A stretch of 64,000 nt of DNA from Varroa destructor (lineage: Eukaryota; Arthropoda; Arachnida; Mesostigmata; Varroidae): assembly GCF_002443255.2 (NCBI RefSeq), contig NW_019211458.1, positions 21,003,643 to 21,067,642 of the forward strand. Direction: 5' to 3'. Below the pieces are notes generated by a model. It saw only the letters and a list, made by a program, of their open reading frames with translations, made no database searches and was not told the origin of the DNA. The translations under genes were made by a program, and so were the position numbers. Below are positions 37,724-52,668 of this stretch, piece by piece (within the stretch, counting starts at the first letter, position 1; each line of letters begins with the position of its first letter).

Positions 37724-38458
37724 GTACGCAATACATTTCGCTTTCTTACTTTTTTAGTCTAACGCCAGATCCCTGTTAATCCAGGTTAAACCGAGTGACC
37801 ATCTCGCACGTCTGCGACATTGGAGATTGATAAAGACACCATTGTTGTTGTGGTTTTTGTTAGTATCAAAAGCAATTTTTTAAAATTAAAAGCTTCATAA
37901 AGATGTCGTTATTACAACTATACGGATGGAATTATTACGAAGCGGCTACTCGGTAAACCAGTTTTGCTTCCTCAAGATACAATTGTGAAACATTTTAGAT
38001 CCCTATGTTGATTTTTCCGGCGGCATCCGAAATAAAAGCTCTATTCCTTTTTTTTTCAAAGAACATTTAGCAACGAACACTTACAGCTTTACGGTAGGAC
38101 CTTATATATCTGCGCGTACTCATAGATTGATAATATCAAATTCCTGTCGAATCACTTGCCTCCCACCAAAGACAAACAATAAGCAAGAAATACATCGCGC
38201 TCAATAGGGAACACGATTCCACAACAACAACGAAAGGTCATAAATCACCAGCTAGTATCTCTTCACTCTCTACGAACTCTGTTCTATTCTACAAGCTTAA
38301 AATATCCCAGTTATATCGTGTCTCTCACGCAGCGGCCTCTTGAGCGGAGGCGCTTCAGCCGCTGATCTATGGGATTCGAAAACTAGTCTCGTCGATACCG
38401 AACACAAGCTTTCGATTTACGGTAGCCTGTTTTGCTGGAAGCTATCATAGGATCGGTG

Positions 38459-38507
38459 TATCTGCAGATACACATATATATACTCGCTTTTTATATATCT
38501 GCAGATA
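38459..38507. repeat. twin 12-bp perfect palindromes (TATCTGCAGATA)
   Basis: TATCTGCAGATA occurs at 38459-38470 and identically at 38496-38507, separated by 25 bases of AT-rich sequence. Each copy is a perfect inverted repeat, so the pair can also form one larger hairpin. Confidence 0.75.
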
Positions 38508-41500
38508 AAACCATAAGGTACGCTACTTGATTAATGCTGTTGTCTCGGATGTGCAGCAGTAGCAACGACAAAGGCATCAATGGCGCAGAGGCCTGGAAGC
38601 AGTAGCCAGGTGGCACCTGCATAGGCCGTTCGCATATGCTGCTAATGTTATTGGCTGTGATCGCCATGGATCGCGCGTTCGAACAAATGACTGAACCCGG
38701 TTGCTGTGTCCTTATTGATGAGCACTTGAATGTCATTTCGAATCAAAATTGGCAACATAAACCGTTCGACTGCCCCTTTGATATGGGCTGTGGCATATCG
38801 TCCGATTCGGAACGCAGTCACTCCGTATCACCTGATGAAATCATCGACGTATGCAGACAGATCGGAGAAAACAAATTTGCTATAGTGAAAATAAATTTAA
38901 CCTATACGATTTTAATTGGGATTGAATTACTGTTTGAGTTATAGAACTGTCTGTCCTACTGAACCTTATCCGCATATGTGTTTGCATCAGAGGCGATTTA
39001 AACTATTTTCTCTATTGCTGAAATCTGGGAGGCGGAAACCATCAGCGTTCCTTATACTACGAGGCCGCTAGACGTAACGTGTCATAGCTGGTGTAATCAT
39101 ATAATGCAATTCCATATTTGATCTTATACCAAAACCAGACAATTGGTCAGTACCGTAACACTGTAACACACTATGATCACTCTATAGTATATAAACATGG
39201 CAGCGTGATTCATTACGGCTTTCGCTTACCCCGTTTTATTCATGGCGCTGACGCCAACAGGGCAGGTATAACAATGGGATATATGGGACGAGATAAAAAA
39301 AAAAAAACAGGCAACAGGGCAAGTTTTGCCAACAGAGGTCCCGGACGAAAGTGCGCACGACCACTGTCAGGGTCAGACTGACTTTGATAACCGTGTGGCC
39401 CTGCTTATTGCCGGCCCACCTAAACCCGGGTCTGTTTTCCATTCTCCAGACCAAGATGTGCCTACCCTAAATTTGGTAGGAAGTGCTGCAGCCCTGGTCA
39501 TCTTTTGTTGGAGCTGACGGCGGAGCTGCCCTGGCTTAGCCTGGCTTTGTCGGCCAACATACGGAGAGCAGTAGTAAGGAACGACAAAGGTAGCTGAAAC
39601 GATGGTATAGCAATGTCTATTGGAAGATTGCTGTAGACAACAACCCATTTTCCATCCCGGCAACACCTCACAAAGCCACCGCATGGCACTGGTAGACGTC
39701 GTCTCAATTCTACCCAGTAAGAATATTGGGTCAAGCTTAGTGTAAGCCCTCGTCGACGATAACAGCTGCGTCAGCCTATTCTGCCTACTTAATACTTGTG
39801 ACTAAGGTTGTATATACACTGGTCTGGGCATTAGTGTTCAACAACTGGCTTGTTCCCTTTTGGCTACCGGCTTTAGAACTCACTTACATAGAAGCAATCT
39901 CGTATACTTAGAAAGATGAGTACTATACATGCACAGCAGTGGCTGATCAGCCAACTCTTTAGCATAACGTGGAGTTTTCAGGTAGCGCTGATATTTCGGT
40001 AGAAGCGAACATCTTATTAGTTAATATTACGTGCCAATACAAGTATGCGTGACGCTCATGGTCGAAGCAAATAATCAAACACCACCATCACATCTAACTT
40101 CTACCACAAAATTGAAAACACTAAAAGAGAACGTGACGTTGTCGTAACAAATTACGTATGCCGCTGGCGTGATGATCAATATCAACCGAGTCGATGGATG
40201 CTCCGGTCACGTCTCTTGTAATAATTTGGTTTTCCCCTTTTCGCTCTAGACCGTGTCTCAATGCGTGTCACAATGCTCATGCATCAGTATTGCGTACGGG
40301 CGGTCGCTGTATATGGCAGATGTAGGCAGTGCTTTTGTTCAAGTAGTTTTCTTGATTAGCCACTTTTCCCAATACTACTGCAAGGTTTAGCATCTCGTAA
40401 ACTACCGTTTCAAGGAAAATCTGAAGGACTCAAGTTAGACCATCGCCAGACCCAGCCAGCATAGGCCGAATCAGGCCGACGTAGAATTGCGTAAGCCTCA
40501 TGTCACCTTATAAATCTACATGTTTTCCTTTTCGACCCCGCGCAGCTGTGATGCTTCACACCCGCCAGCGAAATCGTAGCGATGAACCCCAACTGTCCAC
40601 TGGGCTATCGCAGGCCATTAACTCTTGGCTGGACCTAAGATGGCCCCACCCTCGAACAGTTGTTCGGTACGAAAAACCCGGTTCGGCCTCGCATGCTCAA
40701 ACCTTTGTCCACGCGTTAGTGTATTCCCCGTCGGATTCCTTCCCCCCTGCCCCCGTCCATTCGAATCCCTTTGGCACGAATCAGCCGCCCGAAGCAATCA
40801 ACAAACGACGAAAGTCTGCTTTGTCGCGCTGAAGTGCAACATAAAAGAGTCCTATTTCGAGTCGTTCTGTTCGTTTTCATTTTGGTTCAGTCCTGCATCT
40901 ATTCCTGTATTAGAGGACCGCTCTGGCGGACCTTCTCATTTCGCCTGGTGAAATGCTGTTCACTCTAACACATTTCGGCTTGCGGTCACCGTCTCGCGCC
41001 CCTTTTGTGTAGTACCACGGCGCCTGCTTCTGCCATTACCGGTCAACCACAAGTCGACTGACTTTTAAGCCAACCATGATTTAGCATCGAATCGATAGGT
41101 GATTTGAACGGCTCGAATCAATAGAATGCAAGAAAAGAGATTGAGTCCGCTACTGTGGTTCGACTGCAGCAGCGAAAACAACTCTATACAGTGAACTAAT
41201 ACAGCATTCAATGAGCCTTAAGCGGCCTTCCTCTTCTGGCGGCTTGGAACGGAGTTCTGAGGCGACGAATAGTTTCAGAGCGACAATTTAGTTGAAGACG
41301 CCGCAGCTAGGTACATGCGACTGTATGAGAACGTAGACTGCAGCCAGAGAATGTTGCCAGCCCCTCGTACGGAACGGAATGAAAACTGACTATCGTTGTT
41401 TTCGTACGGAGGCTCTTCTCGCGCATCTCGACGGGCTCGTAACGCTCTCTGCTTGCATTAGCTGCTGGTGGCGTTGTCTTTTCCTGGCTTCGGCTTCAGC

Positions 41501-44500
41501 TTCGTTTTCTGTTTCTTCTTGTTTTCATCCCTTCTGAGCATCAGCAGCCGTAGTGGCGGCTTCCCCGCAGGGGATCACTTTTTGTCGTTTTTCTGCACCC
41601 CTTAGCCTCTCCCTCCAGCTTCTTTGGCTGCCTCCAGTATCTTTTTCTTCCTCGTCACGTTTCCCGTTGTACTTCTGGGTTGACTCAGGCAGCGGGTATT
41701 TGCGGCTACCAACAACTGCCTGCCAACGCTAGCTTAATTTCGCCTGCTTTCTCTACTTTTTACCGGATCTCTTCTTGGTCGCATTCGTCGTCTGACCTTA
41801 TCGTATTCAGTGGATCTGGCGAATCTTTTTCATCTGTCTCTCACTCGTAGAACCGACCTGATGGTCTCGCCTAATGTCGTTCGCCCGCTGCTATTCCACA
41901 CGGCCATTCGACTCATTCGAATTTGTTCTTTATTTGATCCGTCATTTTCGCCGTCGTGGTCGTCGTTGTTGTTGTCGTCGTCATCATCCCATTCTGCACG
42001 GTCACATTTCTGTCGCTTGGCGAAATTTGGCCAGTCAACGAATTTCTTCCACACAGCGGCTGCTGGCAGCAAACTTTTCAGGCTCATATATACTGGCGAA
42101 AAGAAAACAGGCATGGTTCTATGTCGTCGGAATTTTAGCACGGTGTTCAAAACATCACTATGCACTGCGCCTGTTAATCCCCGTACTTGGGTCTGGGTCT
42201 CTCCTGAAGATACGCCGCTGTTCTAAGCCAAAAAGTGGCACTCCGGAAAATTTGTCGCGATGCTGAACCGTAATGCTTAACCTAGGATTACGGATGGAAT
42301 TTTTACAGTCAGATGTTTTTGGCACGCAGCTACGATGCTACGAACACTGGAAGCACAATGGCGGAAGGAGAAAACAATTCTCTGTACCTGTATCTAGAGC
42401 TGTTCGTGTTTCCTCCAGGCAAAGCCACTTGACGCGGTCGGTTGGGTGGCTTTCGCAGAAAGCCGACTTCGATATCTCGGCCGCGGGTTCAAGTAACCAA
42501 CGGCTCAATGCCGGTAGCCAATGAACGAAACACTACCTACAGACGAATAGATGAGAATCATTTTTGTCACGTTCGCTCAATATGTGGCGGCCATAACTCT
42601 GCCGACTTAAAGTTCTACTTTCGACAACTCGGCCTTTACGGACACCTCTTTCAAGCTGGTGGCCATCGAGAGATGCCAGTGAGTCAACTAGCGACCTTCT
42701 AACTTGAGACCATTCAGCATGAGCTGAGAGCATGGGCTTGAGACTATCCGCCCCTTCCTCACTAGCCGCTTGTCGAAATATGGGCTTCTGTGAAGAAGCG
42801 AGCGTTTTAGGTTGCAAAATTTTCCTTGCTGGCATAGCCACTGATAACTCGCTGGCCCAGCTCGGATCTAAGAGGACGCTTAGATCTAAGTGACCCTGAG
42901 AGAATACACGTCGCTTAAACGAAAAGCATGTTCCATTTGCCGATCTCTCAGGATCTTCTCGTGTACCACTTTTTCGCGGGGGTTCCCGCTGTGAGAATGT
43001 CACCTGCCTGTGAGTGCTCTCATCCACGTGCTGTACACGCTGAAGGCAATAAACTAATACAGATCTGGTGAAGTTTCGACAGACTGTTCTATCGGCTTGG
43101 TCGACCTCATAAAGACCAATCAGTAGTCGTTCAGCTACACTTCATCAAAAAAGATTGTATTCATGCTTTTATGCTGTTCAGGCTATTGATTGAAAATCTC
43201 TACATCACAACAAATCGTTTTAAATCATAACGCCGTGACCGGAACTCATTGTGGTACCATCTACTATATAGTATCGTTGCGTCCATCAAAGTACTTTCGC
43301 TTTCGAGCAGTCGCGCTGCCATATCCAAAAAAGCTCAACCAGCTAATTTCCGCTAACAAGGACAATTCAAGGATCTACACTAACGTCTGCAGCAGTAGTC
43401 ACGCAGGACTAAAACAAATGCATGTATTAATTATGGTAGCTTTCGCGTGACGTGGGGTCGCAACCATGTGTCATAGAAGATAAACGTCTTAGAAATAGGA
43501 CAAATTTTGTTGCATAATAGATGAACGTGACTTCAACCATATATATTTAATTTTTAAAAACATGTCGGATGACAATGATAGCGGAACAGCAAGGACGAAC
43601 TTAGTCGCCGCTGATTCGCCAATGGGTTTAGCATCCTATTGGGTTGTGTTTATTTGGGCCGTTTACGTGCACCCGTCGGCTATGACAACTGTGCGGTATT
43701 CATGCGTGGCGCGTACAGGTAAATTACCACTCCATATTACTGCTTCTACAGGCACTGGCGTTCGTCGCAGGCGCTAGGCGCAAAAGCACCATTGTCTATT
43801 TACTTTTTGAAAACGCCATTGGGCGCGTGTTTGTAGCCAGAGAGAGGGTACAGTTTGATAGAATATCGACTTTACTCCAAAGTACCAGACCAAGACTTGA
43901 CTTTACTATGTTTCAGCAAGGAACAATGTTTATTGGAGCGCATCAACCCTTACAGTCATATCAGTAAACATTACATGTACGCGGAGTAACTTCTGATACG
44001 ATAGCAGCACTGGAAAGCAGATCTGCCAGAAGAGTAACGTCGTGTCTGGTAATAATAATCGGAGGTAATCGTATTTGGTAATAGTAGCGAAGCAAAACTA
44101 TGTATGTCTATTTAAGGTGAGCGCGAGTCCTATTCTACGTAGCGTCGCAGTATGAGGCCAAAATAGATGCGATGCACGCCTTTAATCCGATCAGTGTCCT
44201 GCCCACAGCGTGACAGTCAAAAGCGACAGATAGTGATTAAAATGGCTGACACATGTGGTAATCATGATCCTTCCGCTATTGTATTCAAATACATAACTAT
44301 CCTTGTTGGAGCTGAAAGGCTCGTCTCGTTGGCCACTGCTATCGCTCACGCCTCGGAATCGTGCGTAATTGCCCGGATGTTTTCCATTGAGTTGTGGCCT
44401 GGCATACAGCGGCAAGTATCTCTCCATATAGGGCCCATATAGCCAACAATAGATATTGTTTACTTGTGTGTAATTTCCTGTGTATATATATGCCTACATA

Positions 44501-45798
44501 ATTGCAGTAATGTGGCTCCCGCAATGATGTACTTGTTAGTACGTTTTCTTACTGGACGTAATCCGTCCAAATAACTAGGTGTCTAAATGTTAGCTTTGTA
44601 AATCGACAGTGGACATATTATTCGAGAAATGGGTATTCAAGGGTTGCATTTTTGCTGCTATCAACAGATACGAGTAGTTCAAAGATGGCTTCCAGCAATA
44701 AGGAAGAAGCTTTTATCGATTATTTATTTATAAACTACGTTTACCTACGATGGAGGCTAAGCATAAGCATTTCTATACGCTGCGAACAACAGAATTCTGA
44801 CAGGAAACGGATTCGCCAATAATGCTACTACATAAAAGTTAATTAAATCACAACGTTGCCGAAGGGCATAATGTAGGCGAGCTTTGCCCTATATACGCCG
44901 TAGCACACGGAGCTCATACGGGTGTGTCTACCATTGTTGTTATCGTTGTTGTCGTCGAAGTTGACCCCGAAAAATAATTGACTATATAAATATGCCGAAC
45001 AGGCAGCTGTCTACCCGGTCTGACACCAAAAGCGAAACAATGCAGTGCCTTTTTGCATATGATAACGACTGAATAGCAGGAATAGATCAAAACATCCGTT
45101 TAGCATGTTTGTCGTTTGTTAATCAAACAAGCGTTGTTTATCACTGAAGCCTTGAATCATGAAGCAATATATATGACTAGAACGCTATATGTATCTATAT
45201 ATATGCAGTACGATAGGTTCACTACCTGTCGAACGCTTGCTCAGTTGAACTGGTAGGAACAGTACGCAAGAAGTGAATCCACGCGACAGGTCACGAAGCC
45301 AGCGCGGAATACATAGAGTACCTATTCCATCTGGGCAGTCGATGCTTGTTTTCGAAGCGACAGCGGCGGCGCTTTGTTGTCGCCTTGCCTGCAGTGTTCT
45401 GGCTGTCTGCGTCCATATTGTGTCATTTTTCAACGTAATATGGTACCATATGGGTACTCAACGAAGTCATAATGAGAAGCGCCTGGACGAGCTATGCCCA
45501 AGGCCATTTCTGATTCAACCCATTGTTTCCCATTTGTTTTCGGATCTTAGACACGGAGGAACAAATCCAGATGCAAATTCTATGCCTGGTCGCACTTGGA
45601 TAAAGTGAAACTGCTGATTAACAAAATATATCGTAGTTTGCGCATTTCGCGCGAATCGGAATTTCTTACTAAACATACAGACGACTCGACAAATGGCGTA
45701 AGTTCGCACGGCGTATCCAAGTCAAAGGTATAAATAACCTACTTCCATGGCGTGCAACAGGATTATCAAGACAGTGTCACTGAACACTAATCAAATAG

Positions 45799-45846
45799 AA
45801 TTTTATAGATTTTATTTTTATTTTTATAATTTTATAAATTTTATAG
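45799..45846. repeat. AT-rich tract with ATTTTATA repeats
   Basis: A run of about 48 bases is made almost only of A and T, with recurrent ATTTTATA words, followed by a small AGAGTT/AACTCT hairpin. No gene is present. Confidence 0.7.
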
Positions 45847-48800
45847 AGTTGATTAACTCTGATAGAGATCTATACACTCGTGCCTCGTGGCTCATATCTT
45901 GCTGTATATAACACGCAGGAAAAATAGGGTTTCGGTCCAGTTTCGCCCTTTATAAAAACATGCCGCCACTTGTTCCTAGAGAGGACGAACGATGACAGCA
46001 TCAGAGACGTCGTCACATTTCTAGACGGCAGCATCAGCAGAAGCAGCAATAAATAAGAAGTAGCAAATGGATTCCTTTTCCTCCGCCAACAAAAAAAAGG
46101 ACAATCTCTGGCAGAGTTGAGGAGAAATATCTCGAAGTTGACTCTTCATGGATCCTATCTACCGGATACATTTAGCAGAGTTATGGCGATCCCATTTCGT
46201 ATCTGGGTGCCTTTCGCCCTGAGTGAGTGTATGTCTATGTCCTTTTTTGCATTGCGCGTTTCCTACTTGGTTAGCCTACCAATCGTAATACATAAAGCGG
46301 TATTGCCGGATCTCAGAGTGGTGGCGCCGATGAAGAAAGAGGGTTACTGCCTGGCCTAGATCAGATCGGTTTGCAGTGGTAGAACGGTCTGCAAAACTTC
46401 GACTTGGGGTCCCGAGCAGCCGGGGGCTTCTCGCGTTACCTTTGCATGTCGGGACATAGCGAGGGGCCTGGCATTAGTTGAGGCTAGCGGTCGTTGCTGC
46501 CAGTCCTGCTGTCGCTGTTACCCCGATTCGATTCCATTGCAGCCGTCCACCGAGGGCCAACTGCGGTGCGCTCATACAGCGGCTAGCGGAATTGAAACGA
46601 TCCCCACTTCCGGGCCCAGGGCAAAATGGCCGACAGGGAGGGACACGTGCCGTATTATTTATGAGGGCAAATGGTACGCCAACCGCTTTTGCCAGCAGTG
46701 TATCAGCAGCCCAAGGCTGAATGAACGGTGGAAAAGACATATGAAATTTTCCAAGAGTATAAATGGAACCCAAATAGGGATTTATAGGATAGATATTTTT
46801 GTCGATATTCCCCAGAATAAAGCTGGTCTACCAGGATACACCTACTAATAATGGACATCTTGTTTCTATCATACGTGTTAATATCAAAAGCATTATATAA
46901 CGTAAGCTTTTCATAGTTCTAAGAACAATTTTCCCCGTCAAAGACGATGTTCCCCTCTAAAATGGAGACCGTTGCGCTACTCGTTGCTTACATGATTAAT
47001 TTCAATCAGCCATAATAACAAATGTGTGAATAAATATAGTCGAGACTGAAACAGTCACAACGACTTCTTCACTCATTCATTATTACCCCTCGTTATTATT
47101 GTCACTACTATTATCATCATCATCACTATCTGTCCTACCCGTTTGCTCGCGCATTTTCTCTGATTGGGGTTGTTGTGAGTTACGAACCTTCGAAGGTTAT
47201 ACGGGCTATTACAATTTGCTAAGTTGGACCTGGTCAATCTGGAGCTTCATCCCCTGTATGAGTGGCGAGCGGCCTTTGATTATAGTGTTTCATCGGTCTA
47301 TTATTGCTTGTCCAGCCCGCTCGTCTTGTTCTTGTTCATCCATCTGTCAATCCTATTGGACTACTAAAAGCGGCAGTAACATGCGACGCAGACAAAAATA
47401 GTAAACGGCACTTTTTGACAGCAGCTCCACGCGCTACTGTGTCCTTAGCCTCTCAGTAAGCGTGCTAACCTATTATCAATACACCAATCACATAACACAT
47501 CGGTATATCTATCATATCTTAGCTTGTTCGGCAATGGCGTGAACAGCTAACAACTGACTAGTAAGTCGGCCGTTGAGTTAGCGGGTGAAGCCGATTCGTA
47601 CAAATCCGCTTATCTTTTTTACTATATAATACTGGCTGATCTCAGCCGGGAGCGCTTGCTCGCTGCTGAATCAGCCGGCCTGGCCTCGGCTGGGTCGGGC
47701 CGGGCTGAAGTGGGCTCGACGCAGCCGCTACGAATCGTCCCTTTTCCTCTGTCATAATGACATGGTCATCAGTCCTCAGTTCGTCACTGTAACTACAACA
47801 TGGGCTTATAGCACAGTACGCGATCGATCGAGCGTTTTCTGTGCGACTGCGAAACTACTTAACTATTTCGGCTCGCGCGCTCCACCGACTTGTCTTTTCG
47901 TCGGCTCCCAACTCCAGAAACCTGGGCGGCCTTCGCGGTCCTCAGCGGCCGTACCAGTTCGAACTGGTCTAGTCCAACGGCTGAACACTTGAAGGTGACA
48001 GTAGCAACGGCAGTGACAACAGCTCCAAGCGTCGGAGCAGTGTACGACGAGCGGCCCTCGTCCACTCAGCGTTGTATGGTCGATCTCGGTGGCAAGCGCG
48101 ACCCACAGTCGTTCGATGAGTGTCTGTCTGTGCATGTGTTGCCGAACTCCGAGGCAACGGATGCCAAAGAAGTACATAGCTACGAGCGGGAATTGAGAGG
48201 TGGAGCCGACCAAACTACTAACGTCGTGTAAATAGCTACGAAGCTTGTAGACCAGATACGGCAGTCCAAATGGCCGGTGCGCCTTGCCACCTATGATAAT
48301 CATGTGGGAGAAGGCGTACGCATGTCGGTTGAATAGGCCTCTCAGCTAGCTTCACTCAGCTCCGTCTTCAATCAAACGCGCACAACTCAGGATAGACACA
48401 GATAAATAATGTTACAGAACTGAACGCACTGCGTTCGATAGACGACATGAGACGGCAATCATGGTCACTTTACCAGGAACGGTGGGTTCTAGTCACGATC
48501 TCTATTGTTGCTGCCGCTGTCCTTCTTATGTATAAATGTCAACACTTACAGTGATGTGATGTTTGATAGGATCGTTGAATATTTAGTGCATTCTTTTCAA
48601 TGGCCCTAAGTAGCCTTAAGTATTGAAGTAACTAATCATTGGTCACCTCTGTGATAGCAACTCGAAAAGGACGTTAGGACAAAATGTCCAAAATAAGTTC
48701 TTGGAGAAAAAAAAATAGCGATAATCCTTGAAGTGCTTCAAATTTATTTTACTGTTAAAACATCAACGTACTATGATGTCTAAAATGACCATCAAAGAGG

Positions 48801-51299
48801 GACCAGCTTTAAAATGCCTTGTACAGGAACGACATCTTGCAAAATTATGCATACATTATTAGTATTATCCAAAATAGCTATCGAAAGAGGAAGGCTAAGA
48901 AATTAGTTGGGGAACCGCCCCAATTTACTGAGACATGACTTTCCTACTTTATACCGCGTCAAATCTGGGCGTGGTAGCGGTATTAGCCAGTCACCATTGT
49001 TCGAAACTGCTTCAATGGGGAACGCCCAGTATATAAGGGAAAAATATTGAGCGAGGTAATGCGTGGCCTATTCTGATGCGGCCTTATAGCTCTATAATCG
49101 ACACATCAGAGCCAAACGTTAATTTAAAATGGCCGGGATTTTTTTTTCCTATTACGAAGTGCATGTAAACTTACAGCATCGGGCACATCTGCAAACGCAA
49201 TAGAGTTTCATCCAGCATCATTTTGAGACTAAAAAGTACTACCCGTTGTATGACTAAGTAGTTAAGGACATCTGGACTTGCTGTTTCCTTGCTTCTGCGT
49301 TTCGGAGGCTTCATTCATCTAAAAACAGGTTTATCCAGGATTCGCAGCGCCCGATCGACCTTTGCCCTTTTTTGCGGTAATTGACGCAATATGATGTACC
49401 GGCATTAGTGACGGCTTCTTCGTAAGTTGTAACTAACTGTATTGGACTGACTAGAAATCGTAAGTGCCTTGTCAGACTGATTGACTTCGAGTCATGTTGA
49501 AGTGCCGCACACAGCTGTCCGCCCCCATGACGGCTTCCGTCACGTGAATGGCGTCTAGGTAACACACTTAGCTAGCCAACTAACTAAGCAGTAAGGCAAC
49601 GCAGCGAAAATTCATGAAGTAAATGAAACGATAATGATTGTGACGGTATTCATAAGTTATTCGAACGGCGCTATCCGTCCGGGACCTCATACGGGCAATA
49701 GGTTTGCGTTCGCTGGTGTCGCGCACAAACCTTTGTCTCTATCCTTCAGTTACTTACAGGATAGGCTCCAACCGTACGCTAAGGCGGAGTCACTTTTGCG
49801 TGAGCGTTGGCTTCGAGGTATTAGGTCAACAGAACTACAAGGTAAAATGTTACATATATTGGATTGTTCATCTAGCGTGCATGTATGTATCATCAATAAC
49901 CCACAGGTTTACCGTCAATCGAGTCGGCGATGACCCTCGCCGCTAACCCATGATCCCTCCAAACTTTCGCCTTCATAGTCAACGACCTCATCGCGGTATC
50001 GGTAGAAATACCGTGGCACACAGGAATCTTTTGTTTCAGCAATCGAAAGATTCCCTGACAATTCAGTCTTGCTTCTGTGTGCCTATGTTTGTGCAGGTCT
50101 ATGTATCTAAGTTGGATCTACGAACAGTAAATCCGGCATAACTGAGAAACAATATCTACCAAAAATCTTCGTACCATTGCGCTGATCAAGCTTCTATAGG
50201 CGAGCGGAAGACGATAGAGGCTTTACCTCACCCAGTGTTCACTGTCTGTTTCGTATTTTTCTGCTTCGAGTAGTGGCTTTATGTAGAATCGAGCTGAGCT
50301 AGCTATCTGCAGAGATAGAAGCAAATATACGTATAGACGTGAGCGTTGTAACCACGTCAAAAGTGTCTCCGCACAGTGGACGCAGTCGCTCGGCTAGAGG
50401 CTTGCTGTGGCCTATCTTTTCAGCCTCTAATCGCGCATCAGATCAACGAAATTCTTCGGGACGTTGCCGTTGTTTTGGCGACTATCCACTGCTCCTTTTA
50501 ATCATCTCTTGTGTTTTTCCTACTTAGTTATTTATTTAATTATTGTAACGCTATCTGCTAAACAAAATCCCTATTGAAGTCCGAAAATCTGCTTTTGTGG
50601 CTGTGTCGGTGCATGAGGACGTCTTAGACCGGGCCGAAGCGTGATAGGAAAAGTCGACGCGCTGTGAAAACGAACACGCCAATGAAGATAAAAAGTACTT
50701 ACTATTACCCAAGGATTAATAGCGAGATACGGATGATTCACGAATGATCTCGCAAATAGTTTAATAGAACTACCGAATATAAGCGAGTAAGAGAGCGATC
50801 CTCACAGCAATAAAAATAATAAAAATGGTTCGAGTAAAATAGATACTTGCACGTTGGACGAGAGACGCACCAGAAGCTAAAACGGACGACGACGATGAAA
50901 ATGTCAGCAACAAACACGAGAATATAAAAAAAAAAAAACTGAAGGAAACGCTCCGTAAATATTGAGTATCGTTGCCCCTATCTGCATTATCTGTGTGTAT
51001 AAAGGGCTCACACTTCCAACGATGACACTTTCCCTCGTGCGCTATGGCGGTCAACGTGCAACGTTTTTGTCAGTCGTATTTCTTTGGTGATGTTTACCTC
51101 TAGAACAGACTTCTTTCGGCCTCTTGTGAGGGCCACGTTGTCACATAGGCCTGATTATGGCTGGCGTCATCGTTTTTATAGTCGTTTCTTAATCGATGTT
51201 ATGATTGGGACTGCTATGTGCTATTGATGGTGCCGGCGATAAAGGCTGATATTTTTTGTCGAAATGGTTAAAGCCGCTGGCTGACGGAATGAATATCTA

Positions 51300-51320
51300 T
51301 GTGTGTTTGTGTGTGTGTGT
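51300..51320. repeat. (GT)n dinucleotide repeat, interrupted
   Basis: A GT run with one TT interruption, intronic. Confidence 0.8.
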
Positions 51321-52668
51321 CTTTGCACGACGCTAAGTGTTGGTAGCTGTCATAAGTTAGCGTAAATGTACAGTACATTGTACCTTGAATCCATGCGCTA
51401 CTCCGCCCCTGTTTTTTGGGAGCCATCAGACACTCATAATAGAATGGTAGCAGCACCAGCAGCGACGGGAGCCGCACGGGCGACATCAGCCGTAATAGAC
51501 CGAGTTGTATCAGCTCGCAACAGTAGCCGTCTGCGGTTTACCTCAGTAACAACAGCGCCCGAGTTAGTATCAATACTTAATACATAGTAAAGGATGCGGC
51601 GGAATGACGATGGGCTGATAGCAACGCCGAGGCGATTTTACGGCGCTGGCGTTTGACGTTGGACTTGTTTTTAACGCCTTCTTTGTCATCGCTGCCGTCG
51701 ATTACAGTGATACAAACACAGACGGGCAAACAGACATACACGTTGGCACCTACAAGCGTATCGATTTGCGGACCGCTGTACACGGAGCACTATTTAATCT
51801 CACCGTCACAGAATGCATTGCGAAATAAATACCTGGGTTTATACTCCCGACATTAGCCACTAGGACTTCACTGGCCGTGGTGCTCCAGCTTACCGCTGAT
51901 CGAAGGAATAGTCAGTACTTCCGATCCGCACGTTCCGGTACCAATCAATCGAGCAAGCATATTTTGTTTTTGATTTGCCAACTGTCGACTGTAAAGAAGA
52001 ACCACTATTCTTTGACATTTATTTCGTTTAAAAAAAAAATATTCGTCGACAAAGAAGGAGAACGTGCAAGACGCACAAAAGAAGAGCGAAAATGCCAGAT
52101 GATGAGCGAAACATTGTGACAAGAGGACAAACATTATTACTCCATAGGACTTGATTGATAGCAAGCGTGAAACAAGCAATTTTGTAAGCTTTGAGCTTCA
52201 ATGGATTGTTTTGTTATTTATTTTTCGTTGTTTCTAAACCTATTTTTTATATTTTGCTGTTGACCCTCTTTTTGGAAGTCAGGAACTGACTGGGTTCCAT
52301 CGTTGTACAATTTTATTTGTAGAAATAGCTGAAATTCAGGCCGAAATTTGTAAATTGGTTGCTTTTTAGTCTAGAAGGATTTTGTGACTGTCTTAGCAAT
52401 CCTGACTTGATTTTATGCTCTGACTTAAAGGAAGCGGTGGGTCTGAGGTCTAATGGAGACGGACCCGAAAGTATATTCTATCCTCCAGTACTTCTGTCGA
52501 GATATCATTGAATTAGAGAAAGATATATTTACCTTGAGCTTTTAACCTTTGTCACCTTTCGCTTGAGATATGACCCTTACCAAATTCTAACTTTTTTGCT
52601 GTTAAGCTGTTTTTTAATATCGTTAAAAGGGTCTCACTCTCTAACCTGTGTGCTTTCTGTGCTTGCAG

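Larger units (their letters stand above)
37724..52668 (+). other. hth intron, 14.9 kb
   Basis: It is bounded by donor gtacgc at 37724 and acceptor cttgcag ending at 52668. No gene was recognised on either strand. It holds two identical palindromes (38459-38507), an AT-rich tract (45799-45846), a GC-rich stretch with repeated CAGCC/GGCTG words (about 47640-47725), a GT run (51300-51320) and a TGATTGATAG word at 52152. Confidence 0.8.

Noticed and set aside
38636..38944. 102-codon open frame with an acidic, Cys-containing product
   Set aside because: It looked protein-like at first, but I could not match it to any family, and no acceptor or donor would join it to hth in phase.
39293..39307. 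A-runs (also near 11381, 50931, 52030 and 61604) considered as retrotransposon tails
   Set aside because: No recognisable retro-copied sequence or target-site duplications are visible beside them.
42478..42510. GGGTTCAAG word resembling a tRNA T-loop
   Set aside because: There is no matching D-arm or anticodon stem upstream.
46370..46440. Segment with a tRNA-Gly-like D-arm word (CAGTGGTAGAAC)
   Set aside because: There is no B-box or T-loop at the right distance and no acceptor pairing.
49710..49740. Frame reading RWCR, considered as a homologue of a WCRREW linker segment I recall from insect Hth
   Set aside because: The following residues do not match, and no splice sites of the needed phase flank it.
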